In this document: piece by piece, positions 1 through 7,072 of the stretch
Position numbering within the stretch: the first letter of the stretch is position 1
Layout of the letters: each line of letters begins with the position of its first letter
Position numbers and translations under genes: made by a program
Notes under the pieces: generated by a model
The model's database searches: none
The model's input: the letters and a program-made list of their open reading frames with translations, nothing else
Told to the model about the DNA's origin: nothing
From: a virus
Virus record (IMG/VR): IMGVR_UViG_3300023273_000787
Location: 1-46,353 of that record
Direction: 5' to 3' (one strand)
Length of the DNA stretch: 46,353 nucleotides

Positions 1-142
1 TGCCAGTTTGGTCCAGCAATCCCAGGTATTTGTGAACATGGATACCAGTGCCACCAATTGTATACATTTCATGTATTCGGCGGTCCATGAACTTAAAATC
101 TAATGTATGAGCACCGTCTTTCCAGAGAGATAGTCGTGGCAT
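1..142 (-). CDS. Probable virion structural protein, N-terminal part (cut by window edge)
   Basis: A minus-strand reading frame starts at ATG 142 and runs off the left edge (47 codons visible). It begins MPRLSLWKDG and contains DFKFMDRRIHEMYTIGG followed by TGIHVHKYLG. An AAGGA Shine-Dalgarno lies about 7 bases before the ATG, and an AATAAATA late-promoter-like box lies 21 bases upstream, so late expression is likely. The IGGTG...HKYLG style resembles, from memory, conserved structural proteins of the neck/tail region in marine T4-like phages, but I cannot name it. It points away from the early genes to its right and shares their intergenic region. Coding status is well supported by start, ribosome site and promoter; function is inferred. 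Confidence 0.55.
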   Translation of the reverse strand, partial: MPRLSLWKDGAHTLDFKFMDRRIHEMYTIGGTGIHVHKYLGLLDQTG

Positions 143-163
143 GTGGTAATCCTTGTTATGTAG

Positions 164-171
164 TATTTATT
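164..171 (-). promoter_or_regulatory. Late promoter box AATAAATA for the left-edge gene
   Basis: Read on the minus strand the box is AATAAATA, one base off the T4 late consensus TATAAATA, 21 bases before ATG 142 with an AAGGA ribosome site between them. Confidence 0.5.
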
Positions 172-217
172 GAATTTCCAGATAAGAAAAAAGGAGGATT
201 ATTTTCTATAGGAATGG

Positions 218-245
218 TTGACTATCTGGGTAGCCGTGCTATTAT
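218..245 (+). promoter_or_regulatory. Early sigma70-like promoter TTGACT-N16-TATTAT
   Basis: TTGACT at 218-223 and TATTAT at 240-245 with a TG one base upstream of the -10 (GTGCTATTAT). The same GTGCTATTAT core recurs in the promoters at 36388 and 36574. It is followed by the shared leader GGAAATGAGGAGCAAG at 258-273. It lies inside a longer open frame starting at 103, which argues that the real gene starts downstream, at 277. Confidence 0.75.
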
Positions 246-276
246 GAAGCATAAGTTGGAAATGAGGAGCAAGAAC

Positions 277-423
277 GTGGAAACGAACTATCTGGCACCG
301 GTTTACACTGTTACGTTTGCGGGCCGCATGAGCGCCTGTAAGTCCTGGATCGAACGGCACGGCATTGGGGAGATTTACCCCGATTATGACGGCTGCTGGC
401 AGGTCCGGGTTTACCTGTCCTAA
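277..423 (+). CDS. Small early protein, 48 residues, unknown function
   Basis: The start is GTG at 277, chosen because a promoter (218-245) and a strong ribosome site GAGGAGC (264-270) lie directly before it; the frame is open back to 103 but that part overlaps the promoter. The product contains MSACKSWIERHGIGEIYP and ends CWQVRVYLS. It looks like a short soluble alpha/beta fold without a recognisable motif. Its promoter-leader unit is shared with the genes at 36446 and 36636 and the minus-strand gene at 35941, which marks it as one of a co-regulated early set. Function unknown. Confidence 0.6.
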   Translation: METNYLAPVYTVTFAGRMSACKSWIERHGIGEIYPDYDGCWQVRVYLS

Positions 424-428
424 AACGG

Positions 429-457
429 TTGACAATGCGTAATTTAGCATATAGTAT
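429..457 (+). promoter_or_regulatory. Early sigma70-like promoter TTGACA-N17-TAGTAT
   Basis: TTGACA at 429-434 follows the upstream stop codon within 6 bases; TAGTAT lies at 452-457. It would start RNA near 464, just before the small open frame at 480 and the genes at 542 and 690. Confidence 0.65.
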
Positions 458-479
458 TGTGGAAACTTACAGGTACGTC

Positions 480-539
480 ATGCCCCGTTTGGGATGGGCT
501 CTGTTTTTCTCAACACTAATTGTATTGGCAATGAGCTAA
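480..539 (+). CDS. Possible 19-residue hydrophobic leader peptide
   Basis: ATG at 480 opens a 19-codon frame, MPRLGWALFFSTLIVLAMS: one arginine, then a hydrophobic stretch long enough to enter a membrane. AGG (471-473) stands 6 bases before the ATG, and the expected transcript start is about 16 bases upstream. The stop (537-539) lies two bases before the ATG of the next gene, so translation could be coupled. It could be a tiny membrane protein, a regulatory leader peptide, or chance. Confidence 0.3.
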   Translation: MPRLGWALFFSTLIVLAMS

Positions 540-541
540 GT

Positions 542-715
542 ATGGTTAAGATAGTAGATATTAAAACTCGAAAAGAAATCCCCATTACTGAATTTCAGCG
601 TGAATGGGTTGAGACCGTAGCTAACGAATCGGTTGACAATCTAGATATTGCTGATATAATGGGATTAATCGAAGGTATGGAGGCCTACCATGGCAATGAA
701 GACTCGCAAGCGTAA
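542..715 (+). CDS. Small acidic early protein, 57 residues
   Basis: The start is taken at ATG 542 (MVKIVDIKTRKEIPITEF); an in-frame ATG at 494 would place 16 extra residues in a region that overlaps the hydrophobic peptide at 480. The C-terminal half is acidic (DNLDIADIMGLIEGMEAYHG). No known domain. The 3' end overlaps the next gene by 26 bases, so the two are translated as a unit. Function unknown. Confidence 0.5.
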   Translation: MVKIVDIKTRKEIPITEFQREWVETVANESVDNLDIADIMGLIEGMEAYHGNEDSQA

Positions 716-1850
716 AATTGTTACCCGTACCCGTAAGACTGGGGCGGCTGCTATAAACCCTGACCGTGGATACTCAGTATTCCTCAGGAATTTCCATATG
801 GAAGTGGAGCGCAAGGATAGCTCGGCCATTGTTAAAGGACATGTGCGTAAGGCTTACGATAAAGCAACTGCCGCGGCAATTCTTAAGAACCCTGAATATA
901 TGTGGAATACACAGCCTATCGCTGCCTGGTGCTACTGGACCAGCATGTATGCTGATAAGCCCTTTGCTAAGGGAGATTTTGGTCCATGCGCCGGCGCCCT
1001 CAATGACGAGGATGCCTATAACAAGAGCACAGAATACAACAAAAATAAATTCGCAGAGCTTGCCAAGACTGGCAAGTTAATCGTACGAGAAGAAAAGAAA
1101 GAAGAAAAGAAGAAAGCTACCGTGTACACTCCTAGTATCCAGGAGCGTATGCGTGAGCAGCTTAGTGACATCATTGGTCAGTTTGAAGTATGGCTGGATG
1201 AACAGCCCAGTAAAGAACTGCCTAAGGTGTTTGAATGGCTTAAATCCAACACTGTAGCACAAGCTCATATCAGTAAGATCCGTAGCTACTATGAGCCCAT
1301 CCAGGCGGAGTTCAAGATGCTTACCAGCAAGAACTGTCCGGAAGACCTGGCAGAAGGGTACAGGCACCTTAGTAAGGCTGATATCAAGCAGTATCTTGCT
1401 TGGTTTGATGCGATTTTTGCTGACCTTGATGCGTATGCTAATCTCAAGCGAGCAACACGTAAAACCCGTGTAAAGAAGACTCCCAGCAAGGAAAAGCTGA
1501 TCAGCAAGCTCAAATACAAGAAAGATGACAGCCGCTTTAAGATTGTTAGCATTGACCCTGCTAAGATCCTGGAAGCTACTGAGCTCTGGGTGTTTAACAC
1601 TAAGACGCGGAAGCTGGGCAAGTATGTAGCAGAGCCTAACATGACATTAGGTATCAAGGGCACCACCCTACTTTGCTACAGTGAGCATGCTAGCGTACAG
1701 AAGACACTCCGTAAGCCCGAAGAGAAGCTCAAGGAGTTTAACAAGGCCGGCAAGGTTGCCCTGCGTAAGTTTCTTGAAGATATCAACGCAGTGGAAACCA
1801 AGATGACGGGTCGTCTTAATGCAGATACAGTGATTCTTAAGGCTGTGTAA
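690..1850 (+). CDS. Conserved marine T4-like phage protein, unknown function (386 aa)
   Basis: The ATG at 690 has GGAGG (678-682) 7 bases upstream; a second ATG two codons later is possible. The product is rich in lysine, with a basic N-terminus (MKTRKRKIVTRTRK), a tryptophan- and tyrosine-rich segment at about residues 70-85 (YMWNTQPIAAWCYWTSMY), a charged EEKKEEKKK linker near residue 135 and a basic region around residues 255-280. The arrangement (basic tail, helical middle, small C-terminal domain) would fit a nucleic-acid-binding protein, but no motif proves this. It is the last gene before the gp13 hairpin and belongs to the operon driven from 429-457. Confidence 0.65.
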   Translation: MAMKTRKRKIVTRTRKTGAAAINPDRGYSVFLRNFHMEVERKDSSAIVKGHVRKAYDKATAAAILKNPEYMWNTQPIAAWCYWTSMYADKPFAKGDFGPCAGALNDEDAYNKSTEYNKNKFAELAKTGKLIVREEKKEEKKKATVYTPSIQERMREQLSDIIGQFEVWLDEQPSKELPKVFEWLKSNTVAQAHISKIRSYYEPIQAEFKMLTSKNCPEDLAEGYRHLSKADIKQYLAWFDAIFADLDAYANLKRATRKTRVKKTPSKEKLISKLKYKKDDSRFKIVSIDPAKILEATELWVFNTKTRKLGKYVAEPNMTLGIKGTTLLCYSEHASVQKTLRKPEEKLKEFNKAGKVALRKFLEDINAVETKMTGRLNADTVILKAV

Positions 1851-1856
1851 CTAATA

Positions 1857-1909
1857 TGCCATAGTGTGGATTCATATAAATACACTAGCAAAGGATCCAC
1901 ACTATGGCA
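1857..1909 (+). promoter_or_regulatory. Hairpin covering the gp13 start codon with a late promoter in its loop
   Basis: Positions 1857-1871 and 1895-1909 form a perfect 15-bp inverted repeat. The 3' arm contains the gp13 ATG (1904-1906), and the ribosome site (AAAGG, 1890-1894) sits at the loop edge. The 23-base loop contains a perfect T4 late box TATAAATA at 1875-1882. RNA read through from the upstream operon would hide the start codon; RNA started at the late promoter would lack the 5' arm and be translatable. Known T4 precedents are genes e, soc and 49. It may also work as a weak terminator, but there is no T-tract. Confidence 0.8.
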
Positions 1910-2662
1910 GTTGATGTTACTACTCTCAGAAAAGATATACAGGACTACATATACCTTCGTTTAGGCGGAGATATGGTAGATGTGGAACTTGATCCAGTAC
2001 ATTATGATATGTGTGTCAATCAAGCCCTGCGTCGTTATCGTCAGAGAGCAGGCAACAGTGTAGAGAGTAGCTATCTATTTCTACCCATTGTTGCTGAACA
2101 GCAAGAGTATGTATTACCCAACGAGGTAGAGAGTGTACGGCAGGTATTTCGCCGCAGTGTAGGTAGCGGCAATTCTGATACAGGCACTAACTTTGAACCC
2201 TTTGAAGCGGCCTTTGTTAACACTTACCTGCTACAAGCAGGCCGTGTGGGCGGACAAGCCACATACGAAATGTTTTATCAGTACCAGGAACTAAGTGCTA
2301 GATTGTTTGGTGGCTTTGTTAACTTTGAGTTTAATCCTGTAACCAAAACCATTACACTGCTTCGTAAGTTTAGTGCTAGTGGCGAGCAGGTTATTCTCTG
2401 GGTTTACAATGTGAGACCTGATGTTACACTGCTACAGGACAGACACGCCCAGCCTTGGATACAGGATTATGCTCTAGCACTAGCCAAGTTTACACTAGGC
2501 GAAGCTCGTAGCAAGTTCGCTACAATAGCTGGCCCACAGGGCGGGTCAACCCTTAATGGCGATTCCCTAAAGGCAGAAGGAACGAACGAGATGCAGGTTC
2601 TAGACGAAGAACTTAAAAACTACGTAGACGGCAGTGATCCACTCAGCTTTATTATTGGCTAA
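1904..2662 (+). CDS. 13: Neck protein, gp13-like (252 aa)
   Basis: The N-terminal pattern (IQDYIYLRLGGDMVDVELD, then NQALRRYRQRAGNS at about residues 46-59, then QQEYVLPNEVESVRQVFRR) matches what I remember of gp13 neck proteins from marine T4-like phages. gp13 belongs to the connector that seals the filled head and receives the tail. Length is close to the marine family and shorter than T4 gp13 (about 309 aa). It is preceded by AAAGG and a TATAAATA late promoter within a start-codon hairpin. gp14 and gp15 are not its neighbours here, so the neck cluster is split. The assignment to gp13 rather than another neck protein is from memory of family sequences. Confidence 0.62.
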   Translation: MAVDVTTLRKDIQDYIYLRLGGDMVDVELDPVHYDMCVNQALRRYRQRAGNSVESSYLFLPIVAEQQEYVLPNEVESVRQVFRRSVGSGNSDTGTNFEPFEAAFVNTYLLQAGRVGGQATYEMFYQYQELSARLFGGFVNFEFNPVTKTITLLRKFSASGEQVILWVYNVRPDVTLLQDRHAQPWIQDYALALAKFTLGEARSKFATIAGPQGGSTLNGDSLKAEGTNEMQVLDEELKNYVDGSDPLSFIIG

Positions 2663-2683
2663 CACACATAAACTTGTTATAAT
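2655..2683 (+). promoter_or_regulatory. Extended -10 promoter that would give a leaderless kinase mRNA
   Basis: TGTTATAAT (TATAAT at 2678-2683 with a TG extension) and TTGGCT at 2655-2660, spacer 17. Only 6 bases separate the -10 box from ATG 2690, so the A of the ATG falls on the expected +1. There is no Shine-Dalgarno before the gene. Confidence 0.65.
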
Positions 2684-2689
2684 ATAAAC

Positions 2690-3307
2690 ATGATTGTAGG
2701 ATTAGTAGGACTTATTGGTTCAGGCAAAGGCACTGTGGGTGATATGCTTATCTCAGAGGGCTTTAAGCATGAGAGTTTCGCAGCACCTCTTAAAGATGCT
2801 GCTGCTAGCATATTTTATTGGAATAGAGATTCGCTAGAGGGTGACACGCCTGAAAGCAGAGCCTGGCGTGAACGAGTAGATCCTTGGTGGAGTGAGCATT
2901 TGGGCATACCCAACTTTACGCCTAGGTTAGCACTACAACTATTAGGAACAGAAGTATTCCGTAATCATTTTCATCAGGACATCTGGATCCTGAGCATGGA
3001 AGCACGATTACGAGAAGAAAAAAACAACGTTGTAGTAACTGATGCTAGGTTTCCTAACGAAATAGCAATGGTGCGCAGAGCAGGTGGCGTTATTGTTAGG
3101 GTGAAACGGGGAGACGATCCTGAATGGTTTGACTTAGCAAAAATAAATCCCGGGGCCATGACAGAAGTTTATCCGGATATCCATGCTAGCGAATACAGTT
3201 GGTGTAGCGTAACACCTAATTATGTCATTCGTAATGATGGCACGGTAGAGGAATTGGAACGAGTAGTTAAAGATCTTCTAGAAGATCTCCATGTTGCCAG
3301 CCAGTGA
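2690..3307 (+). CDS. 1: Deoxynucleoside monophosphate kinase, T4 gp1-like (205 aa)
   Basis: A P-loop GLIGSGKGT at residues 7-15 and the motif VVTDARFPNE near residues 115-124 identify the T4 gene 1 type kinase, which phosphorylates dNMPs to dNDPs for phage DNA synthesis in the cytoplasm. Length is somewhat below T4 gp1 (241 aa). It sits inside the structural block but has its own sigma70-like promoter, so it can be expressed early independently of gp13. Its 3' end overlaps the minus-strand HNH gene by 41 bases. Good confidence in the family; nucleotide specificity is unknown. Confidence 0.82.
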   Translation: MIVGLVGLIGSGKGTVGDMLISEGFKHESFAAPLKDAAASIFYWNRDSLEGDTPESRAWRERVDPWWSEHLGIPNFTPRLALQLLGTEVFRNHFHQDIWILSMEARLREEKNNVVVTDARFPNEIAMVRRAGGVIVRVKRGDDPEWFDLAKINPGAMTEVYPDIHASEYSWCSVTPNYVIRNDGTVEELERVVKDLLEDLHVASQ

Positions 3308-3608
3308 CACTCAGTTCATAGTTACAGTTCAAGCATACAGTTTTTAAGTTTTTTGCGTTTACATGCTGACTGTTTCTGTCTATCTGAAACACTGTCAGTT
3401 GCTCTAGCATTGCTGGCTTAAAGTCGCAACGCTCGCAATTGCTTTTCTTCCTGTAGCCCGCCAAATACCATCTAGGTGTTTTATGCGGTTGTTCTTTTTT
3501 TATTTTTTTACTACAGTTGTCACATTGTTTCCTATAGTAGGTTTTGTCATTGCGCTTGTAATTTACAGCCGCCGGGTTAAAATTACATATGTTACATACT
3601 GGTCTCAT
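3267..3608 (-). CDS. Putative HNH-type zinc-binding endonuclease (113 aa)
   Basis: Four CxxC pairs are visible: CNIC (residues 5-8), CDNC (29-32), CERC (near 58-61) and CLNC (near 94-97). Between the last two lies FQIDRNSQHVNAKNLKTVCLNC, where D and the later H/N resemble the HNH core of small phage endonucleases. The 3' end is antisense to the last 41 bases of the kinase gene. An AATAAATA late box stands 4 bases before its ATG with no Shine-Dalgarno, so a leaderless late mRNA is predicted. It may be a mobile (homing) endonuclease or a domesticated DNA-processing nuclease; catalytic function is not proven by the sequence. Confidence 0.65.
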   Translation of the reverse strand: MRPVCNICNFNPAAVNYKRNDKTYYRKQCDNCSKKIKKEQPHKTPRWYLAGYRKKSNCERCDFKPAMLEQLTVFQIDRNSQHVNAKNLKTVCLNCNYELSVTGWQHGDLLEDL

Positions 3609-3612
3609 AGAG

Positions 3613-3620
3613 TATTTATT
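3613..3620 (-). promoter_or_regulatory. Late promoter box 4 bases before the HNH gene
   Basis: AATAAATA on the minus strand, then CTCT, then ATG 3608. The spacing is identical to that at 15614-15621 and 44816-44823. Confidence 0.6.
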
Positions 3621-3671
3621 TGATGAACCTTTAAAGGTTGCATTGTTACAAGCCCTTTTCTAACAACCTAG

Positions 3672-3679
3672 GATAAATA
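3672..3679 (+). promoter_or_regulatory. Late promoter GATAAATA of gp18
   Basis: GATAAATA, one base off the T4 late consensus, 36 bases before the sheath ATG; an AAGGA ribosome site lies at 3704-3708. Confidence 0.65.
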
Positions 3680-3715
3680 CTATAACAAATTCTTTATAAA
3701 GAAAAGGAAATTGAC

Positions 3716-6700
3716 ATGGCATTAGTTTCACCAGGTGTAGAAGTTACAGTAATTGATGAGAGCCAATATGTTCCAGCAATTACTGGAACAGTAGCATCTA
3801 TTATCGTAGCAACTGCACAAGATAAAATAAGCGGATCAGGCTCAGGCACTGCCGCCGGAACAACAGCAGCAAATGCTGGTAAGACATATTTAATTGGAAG
3901 TCAGAGAGAACTAACAAATACATTTGGTAATCCAAGCTTCTATCAGACAGCAGCAGGCACACCAATCCACGGTTATGAAATTAACGAGTACGGATTGATG
4001 GCAGCATACAGCCTACTCGGTGTAAGCAATAGAGTTTACGTAACTCGTGCAGACATTGATCTAGCTGAACTAGCAGCAAGTGCAAGCCGTCCTACAGGAA
4101 ATCCAACAAACAACACAGTTTGGATGGATACTGGTGTTGATACACGCTGGGGTATTTTTGAATGGAATCGCAGCACAGGCGCGTTTGCAAATAAGGTCCC
4201 AACTGTTATTACAAGCACAAATGATTTAACAGGCGGCGTTCCAAAAGCTTCAATTGGTGCTATTGGTGACTACGCAGTTGTAGCTACAAATACAGCAAAC
4301 CCAACCTACTACAAAAACCGTAGTAATACCTGGGTACTTGTAGGTGGATCTAGTTGGCAGACATCACACGCAACAATCGCTGGTACAGAAGCTAGCCCAA
4401 CACTAGTAACAAGCCATTCAATTGTTATCAACGGAACAACAGTTAACCTAAGTGGTACAACAGTATCACAGCTTGCTACAGATATTAATGATGAGGCAAT
4501 CACTGGTGTAACAGCAGCAGTCGTTAACAACAAGATTGAAATTTATGCCACAAGTTCAGCAGCCAGTGATGGTTCCACAACAGATGGCAAAATTATACTA
4601 GCAAATGGCAGCGGCACAATCCTAACACTAACAGGTATGACTGCTGGCACATATGCTTGCCCACTAACACAGCAGAGCCCACACTATACAGTTCCAGAAT
4701 GGAAGAGTACTGATACAGTTTCTCGTCCAACTGGTAGCGTATGGGTTAAGACAACCTCTAGTAATTTGGGCGCACTATTTGATGTAAGCAAGTTTAGCTC
4801 AACAGATGGTAGCTTTGTTGGATCAAGTGCTCCACTTTATGAGAATGATCAAACAGCAAATAAGAATTTGGACACCACTGGCGGTAAGGCTATTACTAGT
4901 GGTAGTTTCTATGTTCAGTATGACTCAAGTGAAAATGACACAGTAACCTACAAGCTATTCCAACGCTATGCTGCTGGAGTACTAGAAGTAACAGGCACAG
5001 TAAACAGTGCTGCACCAATCACAAGTGCAAACACCTTCACAATTAGCGCAAGTGCTGCTAATAGTACAGCAATGTCAACTCCAGTTACAGTAACAACAAG
5101 CGGAACCAGTCTTGCTGACCTAGCAGCTGATATTAGCGGCGCAGGTGTAAGCAATGTTAGCGCAAGTGTTACATCAACTGGTTATCTAAAGATTACACAC
5201 AGCCTAGGTGGTATTATTATTGTAAAAGATACAAGTGGTACACCAATGGCAGATGCTGGTATTAGCACAAGCATTACTACTGGACAAGTTCGTGCAGGTA
5301 ACAGCAGTGATCTAATCCTAAGTAACTGGGTTGCTCCAACTTATACAGCAAGTGCTTCAGCACCAAGCGCAGATCCAGCTAACAACCGTTACTGGTATCA
5401 AAGTGGATTTGAAGCAGATATTATGGTCCATGATGGCAGCAGCTGGAAAGGCTATCAGAACGTAACCAGCGATGCTCGCGGGTTTGATCTAAGCCTAACA
5501 GATCCTGAGGGTGTAATTTTTGCAGCAACTGAACCAACACTACAGAGTGATGAGACTAGTCTAGTAGTTGGTGATTTGTGGATTGACACTGGTGATCTTG
5601 AAAATTACCCCATGCTCTACCGTTATGAAACAGTTGAAGGCGAAAACACCTGGGTATTAGTTGACAAGACAGACCAAACAACTGAAGATGGCATCTTGTT
5701 TGAAGATGCTCGCTTAATGGGTGATACAACAACTGACGTTGTTACAGGTACAATAGCAACTACAAAGAGCTTGCTAACAAGTAACGTAGTTGATATTGAT
5801 CGTCCAGATCCTGCAATTTATCCACGCGGTACACTATTGTTTAACACACGTCGTAGTTCATACAACGTAAAACAATTCCGTAGCAACTACTTTAGCCGCA
5901 CAAACTTCAGCGACACTACACTTTACCCAACACTTCCTACAGAGAAAGATGCCTGGGTAACAGCAAGTGGCAACAAGGCAGACGGTTCAATGTATGCAGG
6001 TCGTAAGGCTGTTCGTAACATTGTTGTAAGCAAAATGAAGTCAGCAATTGACAACAGTGTGGAATTGCGTGAAGATAACAGAGACTTTAACATTATTGCT
6101 GCTCCTGGATATCCAGAGCTTATTGCAAATATGGTAAACCTAAACAACGATCGTAGAAATACAGCATTTGTTGTAGGCGACTCTCCGATGAGATTGACAA
6201 GTAGTAGTACTGCGGTTCAGACATGGAGTACCAATAGTGCTGGTGCAGCAGACAACGGTGATGATGGACTTGTAACTTCTGATCCATACCTAGCCGTGTT
6301 CTATCCAGCTGGACTAACAACCGACCTAGGTGGTGACACAATTGCTGTTCCATCAAGCCACGCAATGCTAAGAGTAATCGCTAGAAGCGACGATCAAAGC
6401 TATCCATGGTTTGCGCCAGCTGGCACACGCCGTGGTCTAGTTGATAATGTCAACTCAATTGGTTACATTAATAGCGCAACTGGCGAGTTCATTGTAGACA
6501 ACGTTAGAGAGAGTCTGAGAGATACACTTTATGCCAATAACGTTAACCCAATCACATTCTTTACTGGCAGTGGTGTAATGAACTACGGCAACAAGACTCG
6601 TGTAAGCGGTGCAAGTGCTCTCGATCGCATTAACGTATCAAGACTAGTTGGTTACCTACGCAAGCAAATGCAGCAGATTGCTATAAGCTATGTGTTTGAG

Positions 6701-6964
6701 CCAAATGATAAGATCACACGCGACGAACTCAAGCAACAGATTGAGCAGACAATGAACGATCTTGTTGCAAAGCGTGGTATTTTCGATTACCTAGTAGTTT
6801 GTGATGAATCTAACAACACAAATGATAGAATTGATCGTAACGAGCTATATGTTGATATTGCTATTGAGCCAGTTAAGGCAGCGGAATTTATTTACATTCC
6901 AATCCGCCTCAAGAACACAGGCGAGATTGCCAGCGGCAACGTAGCAGCAGCAAACGCTGTTTAA
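3716..6964 (+). CDS. 18: Contractile tail sheath protein gp18, greatly enlarged (1082 aa)
   Basis: The N-terminus (SPGVEVTVIDESQYVPAITG) and the C-terminal domain (DRINVSRLVGYLRKQMQQIA near residue 970, then VFEPNDKITRDELKQQIEQT and AAEFIYIPIRLKNTGEI at the end) are hallmarks of T4-type sheath proteins, which form the contractile outer tail tube. T4 gp18 has 659 residues; here roughly 500 extra residues lie between about 100 and 650. This insert is rich in Ser/Thr/Ala and carries several similar short units with a conserved aromatic core (VWMDTG, VWVKTT, RYWYQSG, LWIDTG), suggesting repeated beta-sandwich decorations on the virion surface. GATAAATA and AAGGA precede it; a strong terminator follows. 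Confidence 0.93.
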   Translation: MALVSPGVEVTVIDESQYVPAITGTVASIIVATAQDKISGSGSGTAAGTTAANAGKTYLIGSQRELTNTFGNPSFYQTAAGTPIHGYEINEYGLMAAYSLLGVSNRVYVTRADIDLAELAASASRPTGNPTNNTVWMDTGVDTRWGIFEWNRSTGAFANKVPTVITSTNDLTGGVPKASIGAIGDYAVVATNTANPTYYKNRSNTWVLVGGSSWQTSHATIAGTEASPTLVTSHSIVINGTTVNLSGTTVSQLATDINDEAITGVTAAVVNNKIEIYATSSAASDGSTTDGKIILANGSGTILTLTGMTAGTYACPLTQQSPHYTVPEWKSTDTVSRPTGSVWVKTTSSNLGALFDVSKFSSTDGSFVGSSAPLYENDQTANKNLDTTGGKAITSGSFYVQYDSSENDTVTYKLFQRYAAGVLEVTGTVNSAAPITSANTFTISASAANSTAMSTPVTVTTSGTSLADLAADISGAGVSNVSASVTSTGYLKITHSLGGIIIVKDTSGTPMADAGISTSITTGQVRAGNSSDLILSNWVAPTYTASASAPSADPANNRYWYQSGFEADIMVHDGSSWKGYQNVTSDARGFDLSLTDPEGVIFAATEPTLQSDETSLVVGDLWIDTGDLENYPMLYRYETVEGENTWVLVDKTDQTTEDGILFEDARLMGDTTTDVVTGTIATTKSLLTSNVVDIDRPDPAIYPRGTLLFNTRRSSYNVKQFRSNYFSRTNFSDTTLYPTLPTEKDAWVTASGNKADGSMYAGRKAVRNIVVSKMKSAIDNSVELREDNRDFNIIAAPGYPELIANMVNLNNDRRNTAFVVGDSPMRLTSSSTAVQTWSTNSAGAADNGDDGLVTSDPYLAVFYPAGLTTDLGGDTIAVPSSHAMLRVIARSDDQSYPWFAPAGTRRGLVDNVNSIGYINSATGEFIVDNVRESLRDTLYANNVNPITFFTGSGVMNYGNKTRVSGASALDRINVSRLVGYLRKQMQQIAISYVFEPNDKITRDELKQQIEQTMNDLVAKRGIFDYLVVCDESNNTNDRIDRNELYVDIAIEPVKAAEFIYIPIRLKNTGEIASGNVAAANAV

Positions 6965-6987
6965 TAGCCCTAGAAGCAAAGAAAAAG

Positions 6988-7019
6988 TGGGGGGTATGTA
7001 AAATACCCCCCATTTTTTT
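6988..7019 (+). terminator. Intrinsic terminator after gp18
   Basis: A 10-bp perfect stem (TGGGGGGTAT / ATACCCCCCA, loop GTAAA) followed by seven T. It separates the abundant sheath transcript from gp19, which has its own late promoter. Confidence 0.9.
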
Positions 7020-7031
7020 CGTCACTAAGCA

Positions 7032-7039
7032 GATAAATA
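7032..7039 (+). promoter_or_regulatory. Late promoter GATAAATA of gp19
   Basis: GATAAATA lies just after the gp18 terminator and 33 bases before the gp19 ATG, which has AGGAG at 7060-7064. Confidence 0.65.
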
Positions 7040-7072
7040 TCTATATAAAGAGATTTAACAGGAGTTGATTAT

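Noticed and set aside
103-276. N-terminal extension of the 277-423 gene
   Set aside because: The frame is open, but it contains a sigma70-like promoter and a conserved leader ending in GAGGAGC, and its left part is antisense to the well-supported minus-strand gene starting at 142.
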